Source of the DNA: Agrobacterium tumefaciens
Lineage (GTDB): Bacteria; Pseudomonadota; Alphaproteobacteria; Rhizobiales; Rhizobiaceae
Reading direction: 5' to 3'
Length of the DNA stretch: 64,000 nucleotides
Assembly: GCA_017744915.1 (NCBI GenBank)
Contig: JAGIAH010000004.1
Location: 496,001 to 560,000, forward strand
A model generated the notes under the pieces. The model made no database searches. It was given only the letters and a program-made list of their open reading frames with translations, and was not told where the DNA came from. This document shows positions 46,473 through 56,200 of this stretch, in pieces. The position numbers and the translations under genes were made by a program. Numbering within the stretch: the first letter of the stretch is position 1; every line of letters begins with the position of its first letter.

Positions 46473-47393
46473 ATGCCGACGAAGCCAGCATCTCAGCCCA
46501 CACGCCTCACGGACTGGCTCATTTTTCTGGCGGTGCCGCTTTTTTTCTCCAGCAACGTCATCTTCGGCCGGGGCGTCGTCGGCGAGGTCTCGCCCTTCAT
46601 CACCGCCTTCATCCGCTGGATGGGCTCTACCCTCATCATCGCCCCCTTCATGATTGCCGACTGGCGCAACTGCCTTGCCTTCCTGCGGCGGAAAACGCTG
46701 CTCTGGCTCGTTCTCGGCATTCTCGGCATGGGCATCTGCGGCGGCGTGGTCTATTGGGGCCTCACCATGACAACGGCCGCCAACGGCACGCTGATCTACA
46801 CCACCTCGTCGCTGTTCATCATCCTGTTCCAGCGCGTCTTCCAGGGACGTCCGATCCGGAAGCTTGAAGTGGTGGGCATGGTCATCGCCTTTGCCGGTGT
46901 CGCGGCCATCGTGCTCAAGGGCAATATCTCCGCTCTCAGGCACATGAATTTCAACATCGGCGATTTCGCGATTTTGACGGCGGCGATCGCCTTTGCCATC
47001 TATTCTCTGCTGCTGCGCGATCCCGCGGCGCGGCAGATGGCGTCCTTCAGCCTTTTCGGCCTGATCGCATTTTCCGGCGCGCTGGTGCTTCTGCCACCGG
47101 CGGCACTGGAACTGGCGCAGGGCGGCATGCTGCCCGCCACCGGCACGGCCTGGGCGAAGATCGGTGGCATCATCCTCTTCGCCTCGCTTCTGGCCTTTTA
47201 TTGCTTCACCCATACGGTGCGCGTTTTTGGACCCGCCACAGCCGGCATCACGCTATACATGATGCCGCCGGTCTCGATCTTGATGGCGACGCTGTTCCTC
47301 GGCGAGACCTTCGAGACCTATCACGCCATCGGCATCGTGCTTGTCACCGGCGGCGTCATCCTCGCCACAGCACCGATCGGCAGAAAGCGCTGA
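46473..47393 (+). CDS. EamA (DMT superfamily) membrane transporter
   Basis: The 306-residue protein has ten hydrophobic helices in two EamA repeats: LAVPLFFSSNVIFGRGVVGE opening the first and IALMP-like LLAFYCFTHTVRVFGPATAG in the second. Such proteins export amino acids, nucleobases or drugs. The substrate is unknown. It lies directly after glnA but beyond a terminator. Confidence 0.88.
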   Translation: MPTKPASQPTRLTDWLIFLAVPLFFSSNVIFGRGVVGEVSPFITAFIRWMGSTLIIAPFMIADWRNCLAFLRRKTLLWLVLGILGMGICGGVVYWGLTMTTAANGTLIYTTSSLFIILFQRVFQGRPIRKLEVVGMVIAFAGVAAIVLKGNISALRHMNFNIGDFAILTAAIAFAIYSLLLRDPAARQMASFSLFGLIAFSGALVLLPPAALELAQGGMLPATGTAWAKIGGIILFASLLAFYCFTHTVRVFGPATAGITLYMMPPVSILMATLFLGETFETYHAIGIVLVTGGVILATAPIGRKR

Positions 47394-47480
47394 GCATGGC
47401 GGCTGACCGGCGTCAGAACCGCTAGGTCTTGATATTTCGCATTCCGACACCAACTACTATTGGGAAAGGAAGTACATGCC

Positions 47481-47810
47481 ATGAAACACAGAAACGCAAA
47501 ATTCACGCTGGGCGAGATCGTCCGCCACAAGGTGTTTCCGTTCCGCGGTGTGGTGATCGACGTGGATCCGGAATATGCCAATACCGAGGAATGGTGGAAC
47601 GCCATCCCCGCGGAAATCAGGCCGGATCGCGACCAGCCCTTCTATCATCTTCTGGCCGAAAACGAGGAGACGGAATATGTCGCCTATGTTTCCGAGCAGA
47701 ACCTCGTGCACGACGAAGACGAGACGCCGCTGAGAAATCCCAATATCGGCCGCATCTTCGACAAGTCGCCGAACGGCGAATGGCGCCCGAAAATGTCGAC
47801 GGCGCATTGA
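47481..47810 (+). CDS. hspQ: Heat shock protein HspQ (YccV-like hemimethylated-DNA-binding domain)
   Basis: The 109-residue protein from ATG 47481 has FTLGEIVRHKVFPFRGVVID, VDPEYANTEEWWNAIP and YHLLAENEETEYVAYVSEQN, the HspQ/YccV pattern. AAGGAAG lies 8 bp upstream. In E. coli HspQ is an adaptor and specificity factor for Lon. An in-frame start at 47460 is less likely. Confidence 0.93.
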   Translation: MKHRNAKFTLGEIVRHKVFPFRGVVIDVDPEYANTEEWWNAIPAEIRPDRDQPFYHLLAENEETEYVAYVSEQNLVHDEDETPLRNPNIGRIFDKSPNGEWRPKMSTAH

Positions 47811-47860
47811 CGTCCGCCAGACATCTCCCCGCCCTCCCAGGGGCATAAAATGCGCATAAA

Positions 47861-47888
47861 AAAACCGGTCTGTCGCCAGACCGGTTTT
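47861..47888 (-). terminator. Intrinsic terminator of ialB
   Basis: AAAACCGGTCTG and CAGACCGGTTTT form a perfect 12-bp stem with a TCGC loop. On the minus strand it is followed by a run of T. It lies 24 bp after the ialB stop and may also stop hspQ transcription. Confidence 0.92.
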
Positions 47889-47912
47889 GTCATTGTTGAT
47901 GCTTCGCAGCGA

Positions 47913-48569
47913 TCAGGGCTTCGGCGCGCCCTTGGCGGCATCCTGAGCGGCTTCCAGCTTCTTGCGGGCCTCTTCAGCCTTCTTCTGCATGCCTTCCTGC
48001 AGGCTGCGCTGGCTTTCGGCCAGCTGCGACTGGGTGATCGCCGGGCCGTCATAGGCGCCGGTGAAGCCGGAGAGCGCGATCTTGATGGGGTTTGGCGCGC
48101 GGCGGAAGTTGATGGAGGTGAAGACCACCTCGCTACCCTTCTTCAAGGAAGCGATCATGGCGTCCGTCAGCGGAACTTCGGCCGTGCACTTGTCGGGAAG
48201 GCAAACGGCGTAGTCGAGCTTCTGGCCCTTGCCGCCGTCGATCTGCATCATCACGCCCGGAGGAATGAGACGCGCGGTCGGAACGGAAACCTGCAGCAGC
48301 TTGCGGTTGACCTTACCTTCAACGGTGATGAGGCCGACAGCGGTGATCATCTGGCCGTTCTGGGCGAGAACCACGTTCTGCACGACGCAGACATCGTTGT
48401 CTTCCTGCTTGGAGCAGGTCTTGAACCAGCCGAGCGGCGGGGCGCCAGCGCCCTGAGCGGCCGGAGCAGCATCCTGCGCCTGCGAAATGGCCGGAGCGGA
48501 AACCGCGCCCAGAGAGAGGACCAGAGCGGACAGAGCCGTCCGGGTGAATGTGTTTGCCTTGTGCATCAT
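47913..48569 (-). CDS. Invasion associated locus B (IalB) family exported protein
   Basis: The 218-residue protein has a signal peptide (ALSALVLSLGAVSAPAISQA) and the IalB core: WFKTCSKQEDNDVCVVQNVV, IPPGVMMQIDGGKGQKLDYA, VCLPDKCTAEVPLTDAMIAS. The paired cysteines suggest disulfides. The C-terminal tail is Lys/Ala-rich and helical. Role in plant-associated bacteria is unclear despite the name. Confidence 0.92.
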   Translation of the reverse strand: MMHKANTFTRTALSALVLSLGAVSAPAISQAQDAAPAAQGAGAPPLGWFKTCSKQEDNDVCVVQNVVLAQNGQMITAVGLITVEGKVNRKLLQVSVPTARLIPPGVMMQIDGGKGQKLDYAVCLPDKCTAEVPLTDAMIASLKKGSEVVFTSINFRRAPNPIKIALSGFTGAYDGPAITQSQLAESQRSLQEGMQKKAEEARKKLEAAQDAAKGAPKP

Positions 48570-48875
48570 AAGAGTTCCGTCTCCTGAATGTCTGCCAGAA
48601 CAGAACCGTTAAGACCCTGTTCGCCGATGGCGGTATCCTTCTGCCCGTTCAACTGTCGTTTAAATGAGGCAAATGCGTGACCCGTCTCTTCCGGCCACCC
48701 TGTTACATGCCGATCGCGGCGATATCCAGCACTTCTTTAACTTTTTCTTGAGCGGACCCAAGATTTCCCGCCCTTGCATGGGTCATGCAATGTCCGTGTG
48801 CTACATATCTGCCAGAATCATGACGATAAACGGGTCGTGACGCACATCGGACGGACAGTTAGACAGGATAGTGAC

Positions 48876-50723
48876 ATGCGCAACCTTGCGGCCCTCATCC
48901 CCGCATTGTTCCTTTTGGGATCATCCCTGCTTCCCGCCGGGGACGCCCTGGCGCAACCGCTGCACGGCATCTCCATGCATGGCACGCCGGAGCTTCCCGC
49001 GGACTTCAGGCACCTGCCTTATGTCAATCCGGACGTAAAAAAGGGCGGCCGCATGTCCTATGGCGTCGTCGGCACCTTCGACAGCCTCAATCCCTTCGTG
49101 CTCAAGGGAATGCGCACCACCGCACGCGGCGTCTGGGACCCGGAATTCGGCAATCTCCTCTACGAATCGCTGATGCTGCGCTCCAGTGACGAGCCCTTCA
49201 GCCTTTACGGTCTGCTCGCCGAAACCGTGGAGTGGGATGAGGAGCGCAGCTTCATCCAGTTCAACATCAATCCGAGCGCAAAATGGTCCGACGGCCAGCC
49301 GGTGACGCCGGATGATGTGATCTTCACCTTCAACCTCTTGAAGGAAAAAGGGCGGCCTCCGTTCAACAGCCGTCTGGACGGCGTGGCGAAAATGGAAAAG
49401 GTCGGTGATCGCGGCGTGCGTTTCACCTTCAACGACAAGGCGAACCGCGAAACGCCGCTCATTCTCGCCTCCTCCACGCCGATCCTGCCGAAACATGCGA
49501 TCGATCCGGAAAAATTCGAGCAGGCAGGCCTTGGGCCGGTTGTCGGCTCGGGTCCATACCGAATCAAGACCCTGCGGCCGGGCGAGCGAATCATCTGGGA
49601 ACGCAATCCGGATTATTGGGGCAAGGACGTTCCCGGTAAGGTCGGCTTCGACAATTACGACGAGATCAGCGTGACCTATTTCCTTCAGGTCACCACCATG
49701 TTCGAGGCCTTCAAGAAGGGCGACATCGACATCTATCCCGAAGGTGACGCCATCAACGGCACCTCTGATACGTCCCATTGGGGACAGGCCTATAATTTCC
49801 CGGCCGTCCATCGTGGCGATATCGTCAAGGACGTCTTCCAGCCGCGCCTGCCGACGGGCATGTTCGGCCTCGTCTTCAACACCCGCCGCGCCGTCTTCGC
49901 CGATGAAAAGGTGCGCGAAGGCCTGTCCTATGCGCTCGATTTCGAATGGCTGAACCGGAACATCCTCGGCGGTTCCTTCAAACGCACCCAGAGCTACTGG
50001 CAGAATTCCCCGCTCGGCGCCTATGGCAACGCCGCAGATGAACGCGAGCTTGCCCTGCTTGGCGACGCGGCGAAGACCATGCCCCCGGAATTGCTGGCCG
50101 GCACCTATGTCATGCCGGAGACCGACGGCACAGGTGCGGACCGCAGGGTTCTGAAGATGGCCGTCGACAAGCTGAAAGAGGCCGGATACCGGATCAAGAA
50201 TGGCAGGATGTCCGACGCCAATGGCCGTCAGCTCGCCTTCGAGATCATGACCCAGAACCCGGCGCAGGAACGCATCGCGCTTGCCTATCAGCGCTCGCTG
50301 AACCTGATCGGCGTCGCCATGGGCATCCGCTCGGTCGATGACGGGCAATATCAGGCCCGCTCGAACAGCTTCGATTACGACATGATCATCCGCTCCCTGC
50401 CCTCCTCGCTTTCGCCGGGCATGGAGCAGCTGAACCGCTGGAACTCGCTTTCGCGCGATGCGCAGGGCAGCTTCAACTATGCGGGTGCGGCCAATCCCGA
50501 TATCGACCGGATGATCGAGGCGCTGCTGCAGGCGCGCTCGACGGAAGATTTCCAGGCGGCAGTGCGCGCCTATGACCGTCTGCTCGTTGCCGGCCACTAC
50601 ATTATTCCGCTCTATTACATCGGCGCACAGTGGGTCGCGCGCTGGAAATATATCGACCGCCCGGATATGACACCGATATCAGGCAATCAGAAACAGACTT
50701 GGTGGGATGCGCGGGCGCAATAG
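48876..50723 (+). CDS. yepA: Orphan family-5 peptide-binding protein, YepA (murein-peptide uptake)
   Basis: The 615-residue protein from ATG 48876 has a signal peptide (LIPALFLLGSSLLPAGDALA) and the YejA-like branch features: GISMHGTPELPADFRHLPYV, GGRMSYGVVGTFDSLNPFVL, SYWQNSPLGAYGNAADEREL and QLNRWNSLSRDAQGSFNYAG. No permease or ATPase gene is near. In A. tumefaciens a lone YejA-type protein, YepA, serves the YejBEF importer in peptidoglycan recycling and AmpC control; I recall it four genes after glnA, as here. YejA-like oligopeptide or microcin uptake is the alternative. Confidence 0.78.
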   Translation: MRNLAALIPALFLLGSSLLPAGDALAQPLHGISMHGTPELPADFRHLPYVNPDVKKGGRMSYGVVGTFDSLNPFVLKGMRTTARGVWDPEFGNLLYESLMLRSSDEPFSLYGLLAETVEWDEERSFIQFNINPSAKWSDGQPVTPDDVIFTFNLLKEKGRPPFNSRLDGVAKMEKVGDRGVRFTFNDKANRETPLILASSTPILPKHAIDPEKFEQAGLGPVVGSGPYRIKTLRPGERIIWERNPDYWGKDVPGKVGFDNYDEISVTYFLQVTTMFEAFKKGDIDIYPEGDAINGTSDTSHWGQAYNFPAVHRGDIVKDVFQPRLPTGMFGLVFNTRRAVFADEKVREGLSYALDFEWLNRNILGGSFKRTQSYWQNSPLGAYGNAADERELALLGDAAKTMPPELLAGTYVMPETDGTGADRRVLKMAVDKLKEAGYRIKNGRMSDANGRQLAFEIMTQNPAQERIALAYQRSLNLIGVAMGIRSVDDGQYQARSNSFDYDMIIRSLPSSLSPGMEQLNRWNSLSRDAQGSFNYAGAANPDIDRMIEALLQARSTEDFQAAVRAYDRLLVAGHYIIPLYYIGAQWVARWKYIDRPDMTPISGNQKQTWWDARAQ

Positions 50724-50759
50724 CCTGCCGTCGCCAGGTCCAGAGCAAGGAACTAAGCC

Positions 50760-51428
50760 ATGGAACGCATCGTCATCGACGTGGTATCGGATATGGTCTG
50801 CCCATGGTGCTATCTCGGCAAGGCCAGGCTCGATCTCGCCATCGCCGAGGTGCAGGATGAAATCAGCGTCGACGTGAACTGGCGCCCCTATCGCCTCAAC
50901 CCGGACTATCCGCCGGAGGGCGTCGACCAGAAGGCTGCTCTGGAGGAAAAGCTTGGCAAGGAGCGCCTGGAACAGGCCCATGCCACGCTGGTGCAGCTCG
51001 GCAAGGAAGTCGGCATCAACTACGATTTCGATGCGATCAAGATCGGCCCGAACACACTCGACGCCCATCGCCTGTCGCTCTGGGCACATTCGGAAGGCCG
51101 CGACGTGCAGGAAAAGGTCGTGACCGGCCTGTTCAAAGCCAATTTCGAGGAAGGCCGCAATATCGGCGACCACGCCGTATTGGCTGACGTCGCCGCAAAG
51201 GCCGGCATGGATGCGAAAGTGGTCGAGCGGCTGCTTGCCTCCGATGCGGACAAGGACACGGTCGTTGCAGAAATAGACGCCGCGCAGCAGATGGGTGTCG
51301 CTGGCGTGCCGTTTTTCATCCTCGATCAGAAATACGCCATAAGCGGTGCACAAACGCCTGACGTCCTGATTGCTGCACTGCGGGATATTGCAAAAATCAA
51401 GGCGGACGAGCATAGATCGATGAACTGA
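50760..51428 (+). CDS. FrnE-like DsbA-family oxidoreductase
   Basis: The 222-residue cytoplasmic protein has the thioredoxin-fold motif DMVCPWCYLGKARLD with a CPWC active site, then NTLDAHRLSLWAHSEGRDVQ, and the cis-Pro region GVAGVPFFILDQKYAISGAQ. This is the FrnE/DsbA-like group (COG2761), linked to oxidative-stress resistance in some bacteria. It lies 36 bp after yepA and may be cotranscribed. Confidence 0.92.
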   Translation: MERIVIDVVSDMVCPWCYLGKARLDLAIAEVQDEISVDVNWRPYRLNPDYPPEGVDQKAALEEKLGKERLEQAHATLVQLGKEVGINYDFDAIKIGPNTLDAHRLSLWAHSEGRDVQEKVVTGLFKANFEEGRNIGDHAVLADVAAKAGMDAKVVERLLASDADKDTVVAEIDAAQQMGVAGVPFFILDQKYAISGAQTPDVLIAALRDIAKIKADEHRSMN

Positions 51429-51479
51429 CGGTCGAACCACCGGCGGTTTTCAGCAACTCGATTTTTCGCCGGTGTTTCC

Positions 51480-52412
51480 GTGTCCGACAAGACCCTGAAA
51501 GGCATTCTGCTCGCCTTTGCCGCCTTCGCTGCCTACGCCTGGAGCGATGCCAGCGTTAAACTCATAGAAGGCCAGATTTCGCCGATCGAATCGGCCTTCT
51601 TCGGCGCCCTGTTCGGCCTCATCGCCCTGCCCTTCATCCGCAAACGCAATGATCGCTGGGTGGATGTGGTGAAGACGACCAACCGGCCCTTGTGGATCAT
51701 CCGCTTTTTTGCCGCCGGCACGGGTGCGGTCGGCAGCGTCACTGCCTTCACCCATCTTTCCATGGCCGAAGCCTTCGCGCTGATCTTCCTGCTGCCTTCC
51801 TTCGTCACCATCATGTCGGTGGTGTTTCTGAAGGAACAGGTGGGCATCCGCCGCTGGTCGGCCGTCATCATCGGTTTTCTCGGGGTTCTGGTCATCCTGC
51901 GGCCGGGCTTCCGTGAACTCGGCGTCGGCCATCTCGGCGCCATCATCGGCGGCTTCAGCGGCGCGCTCAGCATCGTCATCTTCCGCGCCATGGGCCCGTC
52001 GGAAAAGAATGTCTCGCTATATGGGGCCGGCGTGCTGGGCTGTCTCACCATCAGCGGCATCGCCATGGTGCCCACCTTTGTCATGCCGGGCGGCGAGCAA
52101 TGGCTGCTGCTGGCGGGATATGGCCTGCTCGGCGCACTCGGCAACGTCCTGGTCATGTATGCCGCCCAATATGCGCCTGCCGCCATGATTGGCCCGACGC
52201 AATATAGCCAGATGCTCTGGGCCATCCTGTTCGGTTATCTGATTTTCGGTGACCGTATCGACAGCTGGATGCTGGTGGGCATCGCCCTCATCGTCGGCTC
52301 CGGCCTGCTGACACTGATCCGTGAGAAGCAGAGAAAAGTGCCGCTGCCCGCCTCCATCGCCGCAACCGACCAGAACGTGGCCGTGGGGATCACACCGGAA
52401 GACGGACGCTGA
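51480..52412 (+). CDS. EamA (DMT superfamily) membrane transporter
   Basis: The 310-residue protein starts at GTG 51480 (MSDKTLKGILLAF) and has ten hydrophobic helices in two EamA repeats, with WSDASVKLIEGQISPIESAF and TQYSQMLWAILFGYLIFGDR. It is related in type, not closely in sequence, to the transporter at 46473-47393. The substrate is unknown. It follows the FrnE-like gene by 51 bp. Confidence 0.88.
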   Translation: MSDKTLKGILLAFAAFAAYAWSDASVKLIEGQISPIESAFFGALFGLIALPFIRKRNDRWVDVVKTTNRPLWIIRFFAAGTGAVGSVTAFTHLSMAEAFALIFLLPSFVTIMSVVFLKEQVGIRRWSAVIIGFLGVLVILRPGFRELGVGHLGAIIGGFSGALSIVIFRAMGPSEKNVSLYGAGVLGCLTISGIAMVPTFVMPGGEQWLLLAGYGLLGALGNVLVMYAAQYAPAAMIGPTQYSQMLWAILFGYLIFGDRIDSWMLVGIALIVGSGLLTLIREKQRKVPLPASIAATDQNVAVGITPEDGR

Positions 52413-52470
52413 CGCCTAAAGAATGCGAAGAACCGGCGACGCGTATTCTCGTCGCCGGTATGGCATTCGG

Positions 52471-52815
52471 TCAATCACAAACCCTGACCCGATACATGTC
52501 GCCCCAGGCATTCTGCCTCCAGGCCACGTGGCAGCGCGGATAGACCGGCTGGTAAACAACTGGCGGGCCGTAGGCCGGTGCAGCATAAACGGGCGGACCG
52601 TAGGCGGGCGCGTAATAGGCGGGGCCATAAGCGTAACCGGGATGTCTTGCCCCGGCGATAAGCGCTCCGCCGATGATCGTGCCGGCAATGCCCGCGGCAA
52701 GGCCGCGGCCGAAATTATTGCGCGCTTCCGCCTGGCTGGTGGTGGCAATTGTGGTGCCCGCAATTGTCAAAGCAACCAGACCAGCGGTGGCAAACCTGTT
52801 GATGTTGGTCCACAT
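52471..52815 (-). CDS. Exported Gly/Tyr/Pro-rich small protein
   Basis: The 114-residue protein has a signal peptide (AGLVALTIAGTTIATTSQAE), a glycine-zipper helix (GLAAGIAGTIIGGALIAG), then repeats of the form YGPxYYAPAYGPPVY, and a C-terminal HVAWRQNAWGDMYRVRVCD with two cysteines. Similar rhizobial proteins are envelope-associated and named BA14K-like. The repeats make function hard to predict. Confidence 0.8.
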   Translation of the reverse strand: MWTNINRFATAGLVALTIAGTTIATTSQAEARNNFGRGLAAGIAGTIIGGALIAGARHPGYAYGPAYYAPAYGPPVYAAPAYGPPVVYQPVYPRCHVAWRQNAWGDMYRVRVCD

Positions 52816-53000
52816 CGTCCTGCTCCTTCATGACCCGGCGGCATCCACTGATCCGCCGCACCGGGTACGAAACTGAGACTACGCCCGCGAAGGCTACCGG
52901 CAGATGTCCGTTTCGTTACATCGCGGTAATTTTCGCTGAAGGGAGCGGGTTGGGTTTTCGGGGTTTGGCCATTTGGCAACTGACCGAAGGTGGGTGCGGT

Positions 53001-53161
53001 TTACCCCCCTCTGCCCTGCCGGGCATCTCCCCCTCAAGGGGGGAGATCGGCAGAAGGCTCTCTCGTCGCTTCGTCCTCAGACGTTGAGATAGGGGAAACC
53101 TCGCCGCAGATCGATCTCCCCCTTTGAGGGGGAGATGCCCGGCAGGGCAGAGGGGGGTGAA
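53001..53161. repeat. Long imperfect palindromic intergenic element (element D)
   Basis: Arms at 53001-53049 and 53112-53161 are near-complete reverse complements, with the core CTGCCCTGCCGGGCATCTCC and its complement, closing a loop of about 62 bp. This is a common rhizobial repeat type, unlike elements A to C. It fills most of 52816-53207; no gene is present there. Confidence 0.85.
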
Positions 53162-53207
53162 GCCACACGCACCTAGGCCTGCTGTGAATGCTCCCGAAAG
53201 CTCAAAT

Positions 53208-56200
53208 CTACGACCGCGCCAGTTCAGCAAGCTGCGTCATGATCATCGCCGCACCCGTCAGCCGCTTTTCCGGCGTCGGCAGATCGCGGTTAAGGAACAG
53301 GCTGTGATCAGGACGGATTTTCGCCATGGAGCCCTGCTTGCCGATGTAACCGACCAGCGCCGCCGGATTGGGGAATTCCTTGTTGCGGAACTGCACAACC
53401 ACACCCTTCGGTCCGGCATCCAGCTTCTCGACATTGGCAATGCGGCAGAGCGACTTGATGTAGACGATCTTGAGGAGGTGCTGCACCTCTTTCGGCAAGG
53501 GGCCGAAACGGTCGATCATTTCAGCACCGAAACCGTCGATCTCGCTGATATCGGCAAGCTCGCCAAGACGGCGGTAAAGACCCATGCGCAGATGCAGATC
53601 GGGAACGTAATCTTCCGGGATCATGACGGACGTGCCGACAGAGATTTGCGGCGACCAGCCGCTATCCTGCACCTGCTCGTCGCCCTTCACTTCGGCAACC
53701 GCCTCTTCCAGCATCTGCTGGTAAAGCTCGAAACCGACTTCCTTGATGTGGCCCGACTGTTCTTCACCGAGCAGATTGCCCGCGCCGCGAATATCGAGGT
53801 CGTGGCTCGCCAGCTGGAAGCCGGCACCGAGCGTGTCGAGCGATTGCAGCACCTTCAGCCGGCGCTCGGCAGTCGTTGTCAGCACCTTGTTGACCGGCAG
53901 GGTGAAGAGCGCGAAGGCGCGCACCTTGGACCGGCCGACACGGCCGCGCAGCTGGTAAAGCTGGGCGAGACCGAACATATCGGCGCGATGCACGATCAGC
54001 GTGTTGGCGGTCGGCACGTCGAGGCCGGATTCGACGATGGTGGTCGACAGCAGCACATCATATTTGCCATCGTAGAAGGCATTCATGATGTCTTCGAGTT
54101 CACCCGCCGGCATCTGGCCATGCGCCACCGCCACCTTCAGTTCCGGCACGTCCGATTGCAGGAAAGCGTGAATATCGGCGAGATCGGCAAGGCGGGGGCA
54201 GACATAAAAACTCTGGCCGCCGCGATAGTGCTCGCGCATCAGCGTCTCGCGGATAACGAGCGGGTCAAACGGCGAAATGAAGGTGCGCACCGCCATGCGG
54301 TCCACCGGCGGCGTGGTGATGAGCGAAAGCTCGCGCACGCCCGTCATCGCCAGCTGCAACGTACGCGGAATGGGCGTCGCAGACAGCGTCAGCACATGCA
54401 CGTCGCTCTTCAGCTCCTTCAGCCGCTCCTTGTGCTTCACGCCAAAATGCTGCTCTTCGTCGATGATGAGCAGGCCGAGATTGGCGAAGTTGATGCCCGC
54501 ACCGAGCAGCGCATGGGTGCCGACAACGATATCGGTCTTGCCATCCGCCACTTCCTTTTTCGTCAGCGTCAGTTCCTTGGAGCCGACAAGGCGCGAAGCC
54601 TGCTGCACCCGGATCGGCAGGCCACGGAAACGTTCCGAGAAAGTGCGGAAATGCTGGCGGGAAAGCAACGTAGTCGGCACCACTACCGCCACCTGCACGC
54701 CGTTCATAGCGGCAAGGAAAGCGGCGCGCAGCGCCACTTCGGTCTTGCCGAAACCGACATCGCCGCAGATAAGGCGATCCATCGGCCGGCCGGCACCGAG
54801 ATCTTCGCGAATGGCCTCGATGGCGTTCAGCTGGTCTTCCGTCTCATCATAGGGGAAACGGGCAGCAAATTCGTCATAAAGTCCGTCGGGGGCCGCCAGC
54901 ACCGGCGCATGGCGCACCAGACGCGCGGCCGCAATGCGGATAAGCTCATCGGCCATGTCGAGCAGGCGCTTCTTGAGCTTGGCCTTGCGCATCTGCCATG
55001 CGCCGCCGCCAAGCTTGTCCAGCTGCGCTTCCGCCGCATCCGAGCCGTAACGGGAAAGAAGATCGATGTTTTCAACCGGCAGGAACAGCTTGGCATCGTC
55101 GGCGTAATGCAGTTCCAGACAGGCGCGCGGCGCGCCCGCCGCCTCAATGGTGCGCAGGCCGACGAAGCGACCGATACCATGTTCGGCATGAACGACCAGC
55201 GAGCCCTCATCCAGCCCCGCCACTTCCGAGATGAAATCCGCCCCGCGCTTGCGGCGCTTGGAGCGCCGCACCATGCGGTCGCCGAGAATGTCCTGCTCGC
55301 CGATGACAGCGAGCGTCCCGGTTTCGAAACCCGCTTCGAGGCTGAGAACCGCCGAGGCCGCCTCGCCCTTGCCGAGCTTCTCCACCTCTTTGAGCGAAGT
55401 GACCGGCTTGATCTTCTCAAGCCCGTGTTCGTTGAGCACCTGCAGCAGCCGGTCGAGCGAACCTTCCGACCAGCCGGTGATCAGCACCTTCCAGCCCTTG
55501 GCGCGGCGCTCGGCAATATGCTTCACCGCGAGATCAAAAACATTGACCCGTTCTTCGCTCTCACCTTCGGTTGGCGGACGCGCCCAGCGCGGCCCGACAT
55601 GGGCGTCCAGCGTGGCGACCGGGCGACCTTCGCTGTCTTGCTCGTTGAAGGGTGTCAGGCGTACGGCGTTGACGGCGGCAAGTGCCGCATCGAAGCTCTT
55701 GCCGTCGAGATAGAGCTGGCCGGGCGAAACCGGCTTATAGGGCGCACCCTGCGTCGACCCCTTGGTTTCACCGGAAGCACGGCGCGCATCGTAATAATCG
55801 AGCACCAGCTTGGAGCGCTCTTTTGCCGCCTCGCGCGCCGTGTGATCGGTGACGATGCGGAAGCCCTTCAGATAGTCAAAGGTGGTTTCCAGCTGTTCGT
55901 AAAACAGTGGCAGCCAGTGCTCCATGCCGGCATAACGGCGGCCCTCGGAGACGGCCTGATAAAGCGCATCGTCACGCGTCGCCGCGCCGAACAGCGACAG
56001 ATAATTCTTGCGGAAACGGCTGATCGTATCCGGCGTCAGCGTCACTTCGCTCATCGGATTCAGATCGAGCGAGCGCGCCTGGCCGATTGTGCGCTGGCTG
56101 GCGGGATCGAAGGTGCGGATGCTTTCCAGCGTATCGCCGAAGAAATCGAGCCGCACCGGCTCTTCCGTGCCCGGCACAAAGACATCGAGAATGCCGCCGC

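Noticed and set aside
47427-47461. CTTG...CTATT resembling a heat-shock (RpoH) promoter before hspQ
   Set aside because: The spacing between the boxes is too long for the alphaproteobacterial RpoH consensus.
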